Assembly: GCA_021202395.1 (NCBI GenBank)
Contig: JAJQDC010000015.1
Span: forward strand, 1 to 47,459
DNA from: Clostridia bacterium
GTDB lineage: Bacteria; Bacillota; Clostridia; Christensenellales; Borkfalkiaceae
Length of the DNA: 47,459 nt
Direction: 5' to 3'
Below, one piece after another: positions 10,801 to 19,477 of the stretch (the first letter of the stretch is position 1; each line of letters begins with the position of its first letter). The notes beneath the pieces are model-generated. The model saw nothing but the letters and a program-made list of their open reading frames with translations, was not told the DNA's origin and did not search any database. The translations under genes were made by a program, and so were the position numbers.

Positions 10801-11416
10801 CAGGGTTAACCGTATGCACCGACGGCTCGGACTCTTTAATGTCTTCATGAAGGCGCACTGTGTTATCGGGAGCAACAGTTTTTTTGAAGTAGTGCTTCCT
10901 TACGGACATTACCGAAACATACGCAAAAAATACCGTAAGAAGAGAAAAGATAATATAAGCACCTATAAGCTTGGTAACATAAACTACAGGGTAAACAATC
11001 AAGGCAGAAATTACGCCGCCGAACGTGTAGCCAGACCACCCATCTTTTGCAGCGGTATAGCACTGCGTTATGTAAGAAGAATTGAATTCGTAGCCGCGGG
11101 TTGTTACCGTATGGAAAAGAAGAAACAGGCATACCACCGTAAGCGAACTCCACAGCGCAGGCTGCCATTTGATTTTTATAGTTTTTTCAAACGCAAGCCA
11201 TTCGCCAAGGTATGCCAAAAGGGCAACGACAAAATAACTGCCGTAGCCGAACGTTCCGTACATAAATGTACATATAGCACCGCCGAACCCCGCAAATACC
11301 GTTCTGCCGGTAAACAGCGACAAAAGCACTATCGCACAGAAAAGCAAGAGCGTCATTCCCAATGTTTCTCTTGTAAATATAAGTGAATCTTTATTATTCT
11401 TACCTTTATTTTTCAA
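7820..11416 (-). CDS. ftsK: DNA translocase FtsK/SpoIIIE
   Basis: A 1198-residue septal DNA pump that moves chromosome ends out of the closing septum. The N-terminus has about four membrane helices (about 15-170). A very long disordered acidic linker (about 180-690) follows, then the motor domain with Walker A GTTGSGKS (about residue 855), Walker B IVIILDEFGDL, the RecA-like ATQRPS motif, and a winged-helix gamma domain at the end (ASVSMLQRRFPIGYMKA) that reads orientation sequences. The linker is far longer than in B. subtilis SpoIIIE and contains nearly three tandem 36-residue repeats with NLFGGEDRTEGPR and NLFDEDTQPES. The start is TTG with GGAG six bases upstream; a nearby ATG is out of frame. 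It is the first gene of its operon. Confidence 0.96.
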   Translation of the reverse strand: MKNKGKNNKDSLIFTRETLGMTLLLFCAIVLLSLFTGRTVFAGFGGAICTFMYGTFGYGSYFVVALLAYLGEWLAFEKTIKIKWQPALWSSLTVVCLFLLFHTVTTRGYEFNSSYITQCYTAAKDGWSGYTFGGVISALIVYPVVYVTKLIGAYIIFSLLTVFFAYVSVMSVRKHYFKKTVAPDNTVRLHEDIKESEPSVHTVNPVFVGGQPAQESAVTDNSVYEHVPQEANVNVYGGQADVYETVPPVQQILAREPVPAQGQTQEIDYKTLGPKLLLDDDFAAENYRRNGIFDENSYFNHPIHSDEDYLKGFSNGKKGSGTNLQKTYSSAYQESVEQQKTGMPGSVYYGDEPTDKLEDYTQASTGAYSSQPQTESVSDVKDLYEVFPYETNTQSEQPAEVADGGDALFGGYKEQPAEAHSEGQPYVPEDNGMARRGEDFSARSASGTDEFSGKGDSLQDGSRRQAGFGERSRDGSVEPEAASRPADDNSFNELYNLFGSGNSRLGETRQDENERIAPRGADRAMPSSEENISPRERGSSNLFGGEDRTEGPRPRSNANLFDEDTQPESRSERGTSNLFGGEDRTEGPRQRSNANLFDEDTQPESRSERGSSNLFGSEDRTESPRQRSNANLFDDVPEETDSTPQPEQNEELPPVRTSADEEVPVARTPLVSPVHRTEIKEEKKEEPAPPPKPHVWKKYVRPSYDLLDDYPGYGSANAAEVEENKQIIVETLANFNIGSEISDVVIGPSLTRYDVIILDKTNIKRSLNYKEAIAMALKKDNLNAYLNYAKGALSIEVPNTKRSIVGLKSMLMSSSYMNCKPNSLTFALGKNLEGEPICPDITKMPHLLVAGTTGSGKSICLSTLLISLLYKYGPEELRLILVDPKQVEFISYDKLPHLMINEIIYDVDKAIKALNWAIKEMERRYSLFKEMTESGTNAKGGKKVATKDLNEYNSHLEDGLEKLPKIVIILDEFGDLMLQAKKDIESRIIKLVQKARACGIHLILATQRPSVDCITGLIKSNLPTKIGFKVSSINDSQVIFGSGGAEKLLGAGDMYYRSSERPDLIRIQGCFVGSQEVQKVTDFIKENNETYFDQSVSDFINKVEEPEVTASIGDGNGSEIEETKIDDVFLRALKYCVDSNKASVSMLQRRFPIGYMKACKIIDWMENMNYITKGEGPNSRKVLLSRDEFINTYGDIDD
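9513..9815 (-). repeat. 108-bp tandem repeat in the ftsK linker
   Basis: About 2.8 direct copies with a period of exactly 108 bases. The landmark TCGTCAAATAAATT recurs at 9513, 9621 and 9729, and TTGCTGCG recurs at 9531, 9639 and 9747. Each unit encodes 36 residues containing SNLFGGEDRTEG and SNANLFDEDTQPESRSERG. Copies differ by a few substitutions, so the array is recent or kept uniform by recombination. Confidence 0.93.
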
Positions 11417-11471
11417 TTTGCACTCCGCATGGATGTATGATATTTTTATTCAGATTTAAACACTTATTTTA

Positions 11472-11500
11472 ATTATATCATTTTGCTTTGAAAATAACAA
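11472..11500 (-). promoter_or_regulatory. Sigma-A promoter of the ftsK operon
   Basis: On the minus strand TTGTTA (11495-11500), 17 bases, then TATAAT (11472-11477), with the extended -10 TG one base before it. It lies 56 bases upstream of the ftsK TTG start. Confidence 0.8.
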
Positions 11501-11548
11501 GAAAAAGCAACGGCTTTTTGAAATTTATATATATTAAAATATATATAA

Positions 11549-11590
11549 AAGCAAAAAATCGGGCGGTCCGCTAAAACAACGGTCCGCCCG
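11549..11590 (-). terminator. Intrinsic terminator after ilvC
   Basis: An eleven-pair GC-rich stem (CGGGCGG...CCGCCCG, one internal T-T mismatch, 11560-11590) with a nine-base loop is followed on the minus strand by ATTTTTTGCTTTT. It separates ilvC from the ftsK promoter. Confidence 0.85.
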
Positions 11591-11607
11591 ATAAAAATTA
11601 TTTTTAA

Positions 11608-12700
<1,093 letters not shown>

Positions 12701-12726
12701 GCAATTTAAAATTCCAGTCAAAAATA

Positions 12727-12755
12727 TTGCTTTATTTCGCATAATTGTTTATAAT
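12727..12755 (+). promoter_or_regulatory. Sigma-A promoter of the DUF815 ATPase gene
   Basis: TTGCTT (12727-12732), 17 bases, TATAAT (12750-12755), diverging from the ilvC promoter 27 bases away. The transcript would start about 42 bases before the ATG. Confidence 0.75.
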
Positions 12756-12803
12756 AGTAGCAATTAGTAAAAGTAATTTATTCACGTTTTTACGGTGGCA
12801 ACT

Positions 12804-13976
12804 ATGGAAAATTCAGATATAAATTCATTGATAATTCTGCGTAACGTGCTTACAGACAACGTTTTTTCGCAGTTTGTTAAATATAAATATAGCGGCAAAC
12901 AAGAAGATTTTGCCTGCTTTGCAGGCAGCCTTATAGCGGCAGGAAGCGAAAATAATTTTATGCAGTACGTTGCCGATAAAATTCTTTGCGACGAAAACGC
13001 CGTTTCGGTTACGCTTGCCTGCGGCAAAGAACCTTCACCCTACGCAAAAAAAGCGTACCTTAGGGACGTAAAGCTTATATTAAATTATGCAGCCGAAACA
13101 GAAACACACGGATACTTTAATATAGGCTGCCCCCCTTATCCCCTTAACGAAAACACTTCTGATGACGTTCTTTATGCAAAAATAAAACGTTTTTACAAAA
13201 AGAACGGCTACGGAAAGTTTATAAAGTACCGTGCGTTTACCTATTCCTGCGGCGATCTGCTGCCGATAGAAAACCCTTCTGCAATAACGCTTGGCGAACT
13301 TAAAGATTACGGCTATGAAAAGGCAATTATAGAAGATAATATTTTAAACTTTGTTGACGGGCTGCCCTTCTGCAATATGCTTTTGTACGGGGACAGGGGC
13401 ACTGGTAAATCTTCTACCATTCACGCAATGCTAAATAAGTACTGCAAAAAGGGATTGCGCATTATTGAAATCAACAAAGAAAACATGTTATATTTGCCCG
13501 ATATAAGGCAAAAACTTATAAACAACCCGCTTAAATTTATTATTTTTGTAGACGATTTGTCTTTGAATGAAAACGACGACAAAATTTCAGGTTTAAAAGC
13601 GGCACTTGAAGGATCCGTTTCGGGCAGTACTGCCAACACGATGATAGTTGCCACTTCTAACCGCAGGCATATAATTAAAGAAAATTTTTCTGACAGAGAC
13701 GATTCTGTACACCGCAACGATTCTATGCAGGAACAGCTATCCCTTTCTGACAGATTCGGAATTACCGTGCTGTTCTCTTCCACCGGTAAAGAACAGTACC
13801 TTTCCATCATAAAACAGCTTGCAGAAGACTGCGGCATTACAATGGACAGCGACGAGCTTTGCGCGCTTGCAGAAAAATGGGCAATAAGCAAAGGCGGCCG
13901 CTCGCCGCGCAGGGCAAAGCAGTTTGTTGACCTTGCCCTTTCGTGCCAGAAGAAAAATACAAAAATTGAATTCTGA
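12804..13976 (+). CDS. DUF815-family AAA+ ATPase
   Basis: A 390-residue cytoplasmic ATPase resembling DUF815 (PF05673), a AAA+ family of unknown function. The first 170 residues are poorly conserved. The ATPase core has Walker A LLYGDRGTGKSST (about 195), Walker B FIIFVDDLSL, a sensor-1-like ATSNRRH and an arginine-finger region LSDRFGITVLF, and ends with a helical lid (GRSPRRAKQFVD). A GTG three codons earlier is in frame, but ATG at 12804 has GGTGG five bases upstream. It is a single-gene unit with its own promoter, ending at a hairpin shared with murC. No neighbour reveals its substrate. Confidence 0.9.
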   Translation: MENSDINSLIILRNVLTDNVFSQFVKYKYSGKQEDFACFAGSLIAAGSENNFMQYVADKILCDENAVSVTLACGKEPSPYAKKAYLRDVKLILNYAAETETHGYFNIGCPPYPLNENTSDDVLYAKIKRFYKKNGYGKFIKYRAFTYSCGDLLPIENPSAITLGELKDYGYEKAIIEDNILNFVDGLPFCNMLLYGDRGTGKSSTIHAMLNKYCKKGLRIIEINKENMLYLPDIRQKLINNPLKFIIFVDDLSLNENDDKISGLKAALEGSVSGSTANTMIVATSNRRHIIKENFSDRDDSVHRNDSMQEQLSLSDRFGITVLFSSTGKEQYLSIIKQLAEDCGITMDSDELCALAEKWAISKGGRSPRRAKQFVDLALSCQKKNTKIEF

Positions 13977-13979
13977 CTT

Positions 13980-14001
13980 AAAGCCGCAGCAATGCGGCTT
14001 T
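13980..14001. terminator. Bidirectional terminator between the ATPase gene and murC
   Basis: A perfect eight-pair stem AAGCCGCA / TGCGGCTT with a GCAA loop (13981-14000), followed by TTATTTGTT on the plus strand. It sits between two convergent genes and touches the murC stop codon. Confidence 0.75.
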
Positions 14002-15313
14002 ATTTGTTAACAAAGTCTTTTGCTATGTAATAGATATCACCCGCGCCTAAAAATAAAATTATATCCTGTTCCTTTACGTGTTTTAAAAATTTTTCTATAT
14101 CCTGCCCACTTTCGCCGTAGCGCGCTTTTTTTATGGCAGCGGCAAGAGTCAACGCACTGCCTGCGTCGTCGTAATACTCCCTTGCGGCGAACGTTCTGTA
14201 TATAAGAAGGTTACGCACGGCAGAAAGAACGCTTACAAATTGCGCAAAAAAATTTTTTGTGCGGGAATAAGTGTGCGGCTGAAAAATTACATAAATTTCT
14301 CCGTCTGCAATAGATTTTACCGTTTTTAAAACTGCTTTGATTTCTTCTGGATGATGTGCATAATCGGCAATACAAGCTGCACCGCCAAAGCTACCGATGC
14401 ACTCCATTCTGCGCTCTACGCCATTAAATCTTTCAAGTCCGATTTTTATATCGTTAAAGCCTATACCGTCAACTGTTGCCGCAGCCGTTGCGGCAAGCGC
14501 ATTAAGCACGTTGTGCCTGCCGTAAACCTGCATAGAAACATCGCCGAGCGTTTTACCGCAAGAAAGCATGGTAAAGCTTATACCTTTGCCGCTGCACTGA
14601 ATATTTTTTGCAGAAAAATCGGCACCCTTTTGCAGACCGAACGTAACGGAAGAATCGCAGCCAGCCCCATACAGGCACACAGACGTTTTGGCGCGCCGTG
14701 CAAATTTACGGTAACATTCATTTAACTCTTCTGCATCTTTATAACATTCAAGATGGTCAGCACCGGTGTTTAAAACAACAGCTGTATCTGCCTTGATGCT
14801 CAAAAAATTTTTCTTGTATTCGCATGCTTCAGTTATTAAACTATCGTTGCCATTGTAATAAAAATTACTAAAATTTAAATCTCTTCCGCCGATGTGCGCC
14901 ATAAACTTTTTTTCTGCCGAAAAGTAAATATTTGCAAGCATTGCAGTGCACGTTGTCTTGCCGTGGCAGCCGCAAACAGCCGTAACAGAGCTGAAATTTT
15001 TACAGATTTCTCGTAAAAACTTACCGCGGGGGATTACGTTTTTATTAAGACTTCTTGCAAGTTTAAGCTGCTTGTTATCGGGCTTAATTGCATCGGTATA
15101 AACTATTGTGTCGTATAAACTTATATCTGCAGTGCCGCCGTCTATAAGCGCGCCAAGCGCTTTAAGTTCTGCCGTTACGGGGGTAAAAACGGTGTCGCTG
15201 CCGCCCACCTTTTTTTTGAGCGCAAGCATATATTTTGCCAGGGCGCTCATACTGATACCGCCGATGCCGATAAAGTAAATACTATTAATATCTTTATTCA
15301 AGTTAAGATTCAT
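14000..15313 (-). CDS. murC: UDP-N-acetylmuramate-L-alanine ligase
   Basis: A 437-residue cytoplasmic Mur ligase adding L-Ala to UDP-MurNAc. The N-terminal Rossmann domain begins YFIGIGGISMSALA. The central P-loop reads GCHGKTTCTA, with Cys where most MurC have Thr. The usual EADESDGSF region is EACEYKKNFL, a variant I associate with clostridial MurC. HNVLNALAA and DYAHHPEEI complete the set. It lies beyond spoVG, outside the main dcw transcript. I see no convincing SD before the ATG (the leader is AT-only near the start), yet the next residues fit the family start, so initiation may be weak. Confidence 0.94.
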   Translation of the reverse strand: MNLNLNKDINSIYFIGIGGISMSALAKYMLALKKKVGGSDTVFTPVTAELKALGALIDGGTADISLYDTIVYTDAIKPDNKQLKLARSLNKNVIPRGKFLREICKNFSSVTAVCGCHGKTTCTAMLANIYFSAEKKFMAHIGGRDLNFSNFYYNGNDSLITEACEYKKNFLSIKADTAVVLNTGADHLECYKDAEELNECYRKFARRAKTSVCLYGAGCDSSVTFGLQKGADFSAKNIQCSGKGISFTMLSCGKTLGDVSMQVYGRHNVLNALAATAAATVDGIGFNDIKIGLERFNGVERRMECIGSFGGAACIADYAHHPEEIKAVLKTVKSIADGEIYVIFQPHTYSRTKNFFAQFVSVLSAVRNLLIYRTFAAREYYDDAGSALTLAAAIKKARYGESGQDIEKFLKHVKEQDIILFLGAGDIYYIAKDFVNK

Positions 15314-15396
15314 AATAAATTTTATGAAAAATAACAGCTAAATAGCACGAATAAAAAAATTTTTTGAGAATTTTAAGAAAATATCTCACAAACCTA

Positions 15397-15425
15397 TTGA
15401 AATTTTTGAACTTTTAATGTACAAT
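15397..15425 (+). promoter_or_regulatory. Promoter of spoVG
   Basis: TTGAAA (15397-15402), 17 bases, TACAAT (15420-15425), 36 bases before the spoVG ATG. This looks like sigma-A; in B. subtilis spoVG is read by sigma-H, but I do not see a clear sigma-H element here. Confidence 0.65.
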
Positions 15426-15461
15426 GTTTGCAGGATAAGTATTGTCTGGAAGGTAACAGTT

Positions 15462-15725
15462 ATGAAAATCTCAGATGTACGAATCAGATTAGTCAGCAAG
15501 GAGGACAATAAATTAAAAGCTGTTGCTTCGATTACTATCGATGATTGCTTTGCAGTGCACGACATCAAGATTATCGAAGGCAACGAAGGCGTATTTATTG
15601 CCATGCCGAGCAGAAAAACAAATGACGGCGAATATAAGGATATTGCACATCCACTAAACACTGAAACGCGCGACATGATTAAACAGGCAGTCCTTACGGC
15701 TTACTACGACGAACTCAATAAATGA
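15462..15725 (+). CDS. spoVG: Septation/sporulation regulator SpoVG
   Basis: An 87-residue conserved nucleic-acid-binding regulator (SpoVG family) that affects asymmetric septation and sporulation and, in pathogens, many other genes. The whole length matches: [22 protein letters not shown] and the signature FIAMPSRK followed by DIAHPLN. ATG at 15462 has GGAAGG eight bases upstream; an in-frame ATG 15 codons earlier lies right at the -10 box and cannot be the start. It is a monocistronic plus-strand gene convergent with ftsZ, sharing its terminator. Confidence 0.97.
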   Translation: MKISDVRIRLVSKEDNKLKAVASITIDDCFAVHDIKIIEGNEGVFIAMPSRKTNDGEYKDIAHPLNTETRDMIKQAVLTAYYDELNK

Positions 15726-15770
15726 GCTTTCTTTGGTTTTCTGCAAATTACTAGTTGATTTGTAGGAAAG

Positions 15771-15800
15771 AAAAACGCGGTCCGTTTGGACCGCGTTTTT
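15771..15800. terminator. Bidirectional terminator between spoVG and ftsZ
   Basis: A perfect thirteen-pair stem AAAAACGCGGTCC / GGACCGCGTTTTT with a GTTT loop. The A and T tracts make it work on both strands for the convergent genes. Confidence 0.92.
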
Positions 15801-15815
15801 CGTTATAGTTTTAAA

Positions 15816-17294
15816 TTAATCTTTTTTGTTAAGGTTTTTTAACAGCTGGGCAAACTTGGGTACATCTTTTTCGGCAGGGCGCTCTATACCCTGGTCAGCA
15901 GCGTTTTGCACGTACTGCCCCTGCTGGGGATACTGCTGCTGTGTATATTGCGGTTGCTGGACGAACTGTCCCTGCTGGGGGTACTGGCCCTGCTGGGGAT
16001 ATTGTGCCTGCTGAGCATACTGCCCCTGGGGCTGCTGCACATATTGCTGCTGTGCATACTGGGGCTGCTGAACGTACTGCCCCTGCTGGGTATACTGAGA
16101 CTGAACTTTATTTTGTGCAAGCTGTGCGCTGTTCTGCTGCAAAGGCGCAGACTGACGCTGTGCCGTCTGCCCGTAATATACGGGATTGTTTACCGAAAGC
16201 CCGTTCTGGCTTGTCTGCTGGGGATAGCTGACACCCATAGCTTTGTTAGCGTTATTCTTATTAGGTCCGTCGTAACCGATAAAGCCTGTGGCTATTACAG
16301 TAATTTCTACCTCGTCGCGAACGTTGGGATCTATCCTTGCGCCGAATATGATATTCGCAGATGCGTCTACCACACTGCGCACAAGTTCCGCCGCATTGTT
16401 AATTTCGTCAAAGGTCAGATCTTCACCGCCGACGATATTTAATATAAGCCCGCGGGCGCCTTCTATCTTTGTTTCAAGAAGGGGACTGTTGATTGCAAGC
16501 CTTACCGCTTCTATTATTCTGTTTTCGCCTTTGGCAACACCAACGCCCAGGTGAGCTATACCGGTGTCTTTAAGTATAGTTTTAACGTCTGCAAAGTCAA
16601 GGTTGATAAGCGCGGGGTTGATGATAAGTTCTGCTATACCCTTAATACCCTGTTTAAGCACTTCGTCGGCTACGCGGAAAGCATCTTTAACGGGGGTGTT
16701 TTTTGCAACAACAGTACGTATTTTGTCGTTAGGTATTATTATGAGCGTATCTACGTATTTTTTAAGATTTTCTAACCCTTTGATGGTGTTGTCTAACCTG
16801 GTTTTACCCTCAAAAGCAAAGGGCTCGGTTACAACGCCTACGGTAAGTATCTTCATATCGCGGGCTATTTTTGCTATAACGGGAGCTGCACCCGTACCGG
16901 TACCGCCGCCCATACCTGCCGTTATAAACAGAAGGTCGGTATCTTTTACCGCTTCGGTTAAAACGTCTTTGCTTTCTTCGGCAGCCTGCCTGCCCACTTC
17001 GGGTTCGGCACCTGCACCAAGACCTTTGGTAAGCTCTATACCGATCTGTATTTTATTTTTGCAGGGCGAAAGGGCAAGAATCTGTACATCGGTATTAACT
17101 ACGTAATATTCCGCACAATTTATATCTGCCTCTATCATCCGGTTAACGGCATTGTTGCCGGCACCGCCCACACCTATTACCTTTATTTTGGCTCTGCCTA
17201 CAAGATTATTGCTGCCTATAGGGTTCTGTCCGTAGTCAGGGCCGGGGTTCTGGCGCTGCTGCGAATAATAATTGTTGTTCATATCGTCAAACAT
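15816..17294 (-). CDS. ftsZ: Cell division GTPase FtsZ
   Basis: A 492-residue tubulin homologue that forms the division ring. The GTPase domain shows GVGGAGNNAVNRM (about 41), the tubulin signature GGGTGTGAAP (129-138), TRLDNT and the T7 loop NLDFADVKTI. It is unusually long (B. subtilis 382). There is a 33-residue Asn/Gln-rich N-terminal extension, and the C-terminal linker (about 360-475) is made almost only of Gln, Tyr, Pro, Val and Ala in QYxQQ-type repeats. The terminal peptide is DVPKFAQLLKNLNKKD instead of the common DIPTFLRNR form. ATG has GGAGG nine bases upstream. It follows ftsA by 50 bases and ends at the spoVG terminator. Confidence 0.97.
   Translation of the reverse strand: MFDDMNNNYYSQQRQNPGPDYGQNPIGSNNLVGRAKIKVIGVGGAGNNAVNRMIEADINCAEYYVVNTDVQILALSPCKNKIQIGIELTKGLGAGAEPEVGRQAAEESKDVLTEAVKDTDLLFITAGMGGGTGTGAAPVIAKIARDMKILTVGVVTEPFAFEGKTRLDNTIKGLENLKKYVDTLIIIPNDKIRTVVAKNTPVKDAFRVADEVLKQGIKGIAELIINPALINLDFADVKTILKDTGIAHLGVGVAKGENRIIEAVRLAINSPLLETKIEGARGLILNIVGGEDLTFDEINNAAELVRSVVDASANIIFGARIDPNVRDEVEITVIATGFIGYDGPNKNNANKAMGVSYPQQTSQNGLSVNNPVYYGQTAQRQSAPLQQNSAQLAQNKVQSQYTQQGQYVQQPQYAQQQYVQQPQGQYAQQAQYPQQGQYPQQGQFVQQPQYTQQQYPQQGQYVQNAADQGIERPAEKDVPKFAQLLKNLNKKD
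15905..16140 (-). repeat. Gln/Tyr-codon repeat tract in ftsZ
   Basis: A low-complexity tract of short imperfect units (on the plus strand variants of CTGCTGGGG and TACTGCCCCTGC) encoding QGQYxQQPQY-like repeats in the FtsZ linker. Unit length varies (five to eleven codons), so it can expand or contract by slippage. Confidence 0.9.
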
Positions 17295-17344
17295 TTATCT
17301 CAACCTCCGTTGTGTATAAAAAGAATATTTATATTGATTTTTTG

Positions 17345-18496
17345 TTATTTTAAAAATGAGCCGAAAAGGGAAGCGCTTTCTTTATCTTTAAGCGCACACT
17401 CTATAAGGCTGAAAAGCGAACTGAACTGCGGTTTGTCGTAGTAAGGCACGCTGGGCGCTGCAATATTGATAGATTTTTCAAGACGGTTGCCGATATGGTT
17501 TACCGCCCCCCTTATTGTGTTTACGCATTCACCAGTTATGTAAATGGGTTTGCCGTCAAGGTTCTTTTCGGTAAAATTAGCAAAGCATTCGTCTATAGCT
17601 TCGCAGATAGCGTCTAACCCTTCAGTAACCTTTTGCTTAAGGTCTTGCGCATTAAATTTATAGAGTTTGCCGTCCTGGTAAATTTCTATTTCGGGTACCG
17701 AACCGTCTTTTGCGTTAAGGTTAACTTTATCTAACAGGGCAGAAGCTACGTCGTAAGGGATATCAAAAGCTTCCATAAGATATACGGCTATATGGCCTGC
17801 ACCCAATGAAAAAGATTCACAGAATGCGACGCCGTTGCCGCACACCACGCTGAAGGTGGAAGATATGTAACCAAAGTCAAATAGAACTGCGTATTCATCC
17901 CTGCGTTCGGGAGCTATAAGATACATAGCTTCTGCATCGGCAGAGGGAATAAGATTAATGTGAGTTACGCCGGAAAAAGGATGGAACGCATTTGTAACAC
18001 AGTCCGCAAAAGACTGTTTGCACCTATAAAAACACATTCTGCCGCGAAGGCTGTCGGTGGGCATACCTATGGGGTTAATGACTTTACGCTTGTCCGAAAG
18101 GACGAAAAATAACCTTCCCCCCGCTACCGTCCGCCATATTTTGTCATTTTTAGGCAAAGACGATTCTTCAAGATTTTTTACATCTGAGCGGGTAACCTTT
18201 TTAGACGACGGGAATGTAATTACATTATCGGTATTTACCACGTCAAGAAATTCACCGGGGATAGAGACGTAAAAGGTTTTAACTTTTTCGTTAACGGCGG
18301 AAAGCGTGCTCTGGACTACGTTCTGGATAGCCGCTTCAAAACTTCTTACGTCAAGAAGCTGACCTTCGGCATACCCTTCGTACGCATGTGTAAATTTACT
18401 TTTGATTATAAACGTATTATTAACGCCGCGTTCGGCTACGACGGCTGTAATTTCTGACGATCGTATGTCTACTACGGCAACGCTTTTACTAAGCAT
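17345..18496 (-). CDS. ftsA: Cell division protein FtsA (divergent)
   Basis: A 383-residue actin-like protein that should tether FtsZ to the membrane. Actin-fold features are the phosphate-1 region VAVVDIRSSEITAVV, an SHS2-like 1C domain with FYVSIPGEF and KVTRSDVKNLEE, phosphate-2 AVLFDFGYISSTF and an adenosine-region IYITGECVNTI. It is shorter and more divergent than typical FtsA (about 420). The C-terminus SLFGSFLK could be the short amphipathic membrane-targeting helix. ATG at 18496 has AAAGG six bases upstream; the ATG two codons earlier touches that SD. It is the first gene of the ftsA-ftsZ unit. Confidence 0.85.
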   Translation of the reverse strand: MLSKSVAVVDIRSSEITAVVAERGVNNTFIIKSKFTHAYEGYAEGQLLDVRSFEAAIQNVVQSTLSAVNEKVKTFYVSIPGEFLDVVNTDNVITFPSSKKVTRSDVKNLEESSLPKNDKIWRTVAGGRLFFVLSDKRKVINPIGMPTDSLRGRMCFYRCKQSFADCVTNAFHPFSGVTHINLIPSADAEAMYLIAPERRDEYAVLFDFGYISSTFSVVCGNGVAFCESFSLGAGHIAVYLMEAFDIPYDVASALLDKVNLNAKDGSVPEIEIYQDGKLYKFNAQDLKQKVTEGLDAICEAIDECFANFTEKNLDGKPIYITGECVNTIRGAVNHIGNRLEKSINIAAPSVPYYDKPQFSSLFSLIECALKDKESASLFGSFLK

Positions 18497-18553
18497 AAAC
18501 ATCCTTTAAAAGGTTTAACGGTACAAAATTTCCCGAGAGCCTTTTGCTTTACT

Positions 18554-18577
18554 CTATTATATAATCTATTATATAAT
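18554..18577 (-). repeat. Tandem 12-bp repeat containing two -10 boxes
   Basis: CTATTATATAAT occurs twice in direct tandem at 18554-18565 and 18566-18577. Each copy holds a TATAAT on the minus strand, and the 3' copy extends to the 14-base palindrome CTATTATATAATAG. Confidence 0.9.
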
Positions 18578-18596
18578 AGAAGGTACAAAAAGTCAA
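18568..18596 (-). promoter_or_regulatory. Sigma-A promoter of ftsA-ftsZ
   Basis: On the minus strand TTGACT (18591-18596), 17 bases, TATAAT (18568-18573). Near consensus, 72 bases upstream of the ftsA start and just downstream of the ftsQ terminator. Confidence 0.85.
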
Positions 18597-18628
18597 CGAA
18601 ATAATCATAAAAAATATGGCATAAAATT

Positions 18629-18669
18629 AAAAAAGACGGTCTACTATGCCGCAACGACCGCCTTTTTTT
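18629..18669 (-). terminator. Terminator after ftsQ
   Basis: On the minus strand AAAAAAAGGCGGTC pairs with GACCGTCTTTTTT (stem with one G-U pair) around a loop of about 14 bases. It separates murA-ftsQ from ftsA-ftsZ. Confidence 0.75.
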
Positions 18670-18681
18670 ATGTAATTTAAA

Positions 18682-19455
18682 TCAAACTTTGCTTATTGTC
18701 CCGTCCGGCAGCGTCAAATAAAGGTTTCCGTTGCCGTCAGAATGGCAGCTTAACGCCCCGCAAGTTTTATCATAATCACTTAAAGTAAGGTAAGCTGTAT
18801 GCAAAGCCGCTATCTTTTCCTGCGGGTATTCGGTATAATTTACCAGCCTTAGCGTTGCGCCGCAGTACAAAGTAAAAGCAAGAACGTCGCTGTTTTCGGC
18901 AGCGTACCCCGTTACGGTTATACTTTTTACCACAGACCGCAAAGCGGAAAATTCTTCTTTGAACAAAGCTGCCGCCTGCGCAACGGCGGCAAGGTCGCCT
19001 TCTTCTGCCGAAACCAGAACATTGGGGCAACCGTCAAGATTATTTACATTGCTCTCTTTGGTAACGACATATTCGCCGAGTTCATCGTAAACAAGGTAAG
19101 AACCATCTCCCGAAACAACGGTAAAAGTTTCTAACCGCTCTTTTACCGTTACGTTAACCGTGCAGGGATATATTTTTTTAGTTGAAACATACCTTGCGTA
19201 ACCGCTCTGCGAAATAAGGGACTGCACATTGCTTTCGCCTACGCTGAGAATGTTTTTACCAGTCAAAGACGATAAAGACGATTTTATTTCTGAAACAGCT
19301 TCGGTAAAATCGGTAGATATACCCGCAGAAGAGAAATAACTTACCACGGCAACGTTTACGTTCCTTACCGCAAGCACCACGCTTGCGCCTATTGCGACAG
19401 CTGCAAGAAACACCGCAACAAGCATTATTACTATTGCTTTTCTTATGTACTTCAT
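18682..19455 (-). CDS. ftsQ: Cell division protein FtsQ/DivIB-like
   Basis: A 257-residue single-pass membrane protein. A short basic N-terminus (MKYIRKAI) precedes a membrane helix (about 8-30), then an extracellular POTRA-type domain (about 33-105, with a motif like NILSVGESNVQSLISQSGYA and VNVTVKERLETF) and a beta domain (LVYDELGEYV). This is the layout of FtsQ/DivIB, the septal scaffold partner of FtsL. The open frame extends 25 codons upstream into murA; ATG at 19455 has AGG six bases upstream and gives a normal N-terminus. It lies 22 bases after murA. Identity rests on architecture and context more than sequence. Confidence 0.85.
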   Translation of the reverse strand: MKYIRKAIVIMLVAVFLAAVAIGASVVLAVRNVNVAVVSYFSSAGISTDFTEAVSEIKSSLSSLTGKNILSVGESNVQSLISQSGYARYVSTKKIYPCTVNVTVKERLETFTVVSGDGSYLVYDELGEYVVTKESNVNNLDGCPNVLVSAEEGDLAAVAQAAALFKEEFSALRSVVKSITVTGYAAENSDVLAFTLYCGATLRLVNYTEYPQEKIAALHTAYLTLSDYDKTCGALSCHSDGNGNLYLTLPDGTISKV

Positions 19456-19477
19456 ATCAAACCTGAAAAATATGTAT

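Noticed and set aside
10739-11386. A 215-codon plus-strand frame opposite the ftsK N-terminus
   Set aside because: It is rich in Arg, Lys and Tyr as expected for the antisense of a membrane segment; no SD or promoter.
15884-16442. Leu/Cys- and Ser-rich open frames opposite or out of frame with the ftsZ linker
   Set aside because: They are shadows of the Gln/Tyr repeat; their composition follows from the repeat codons.
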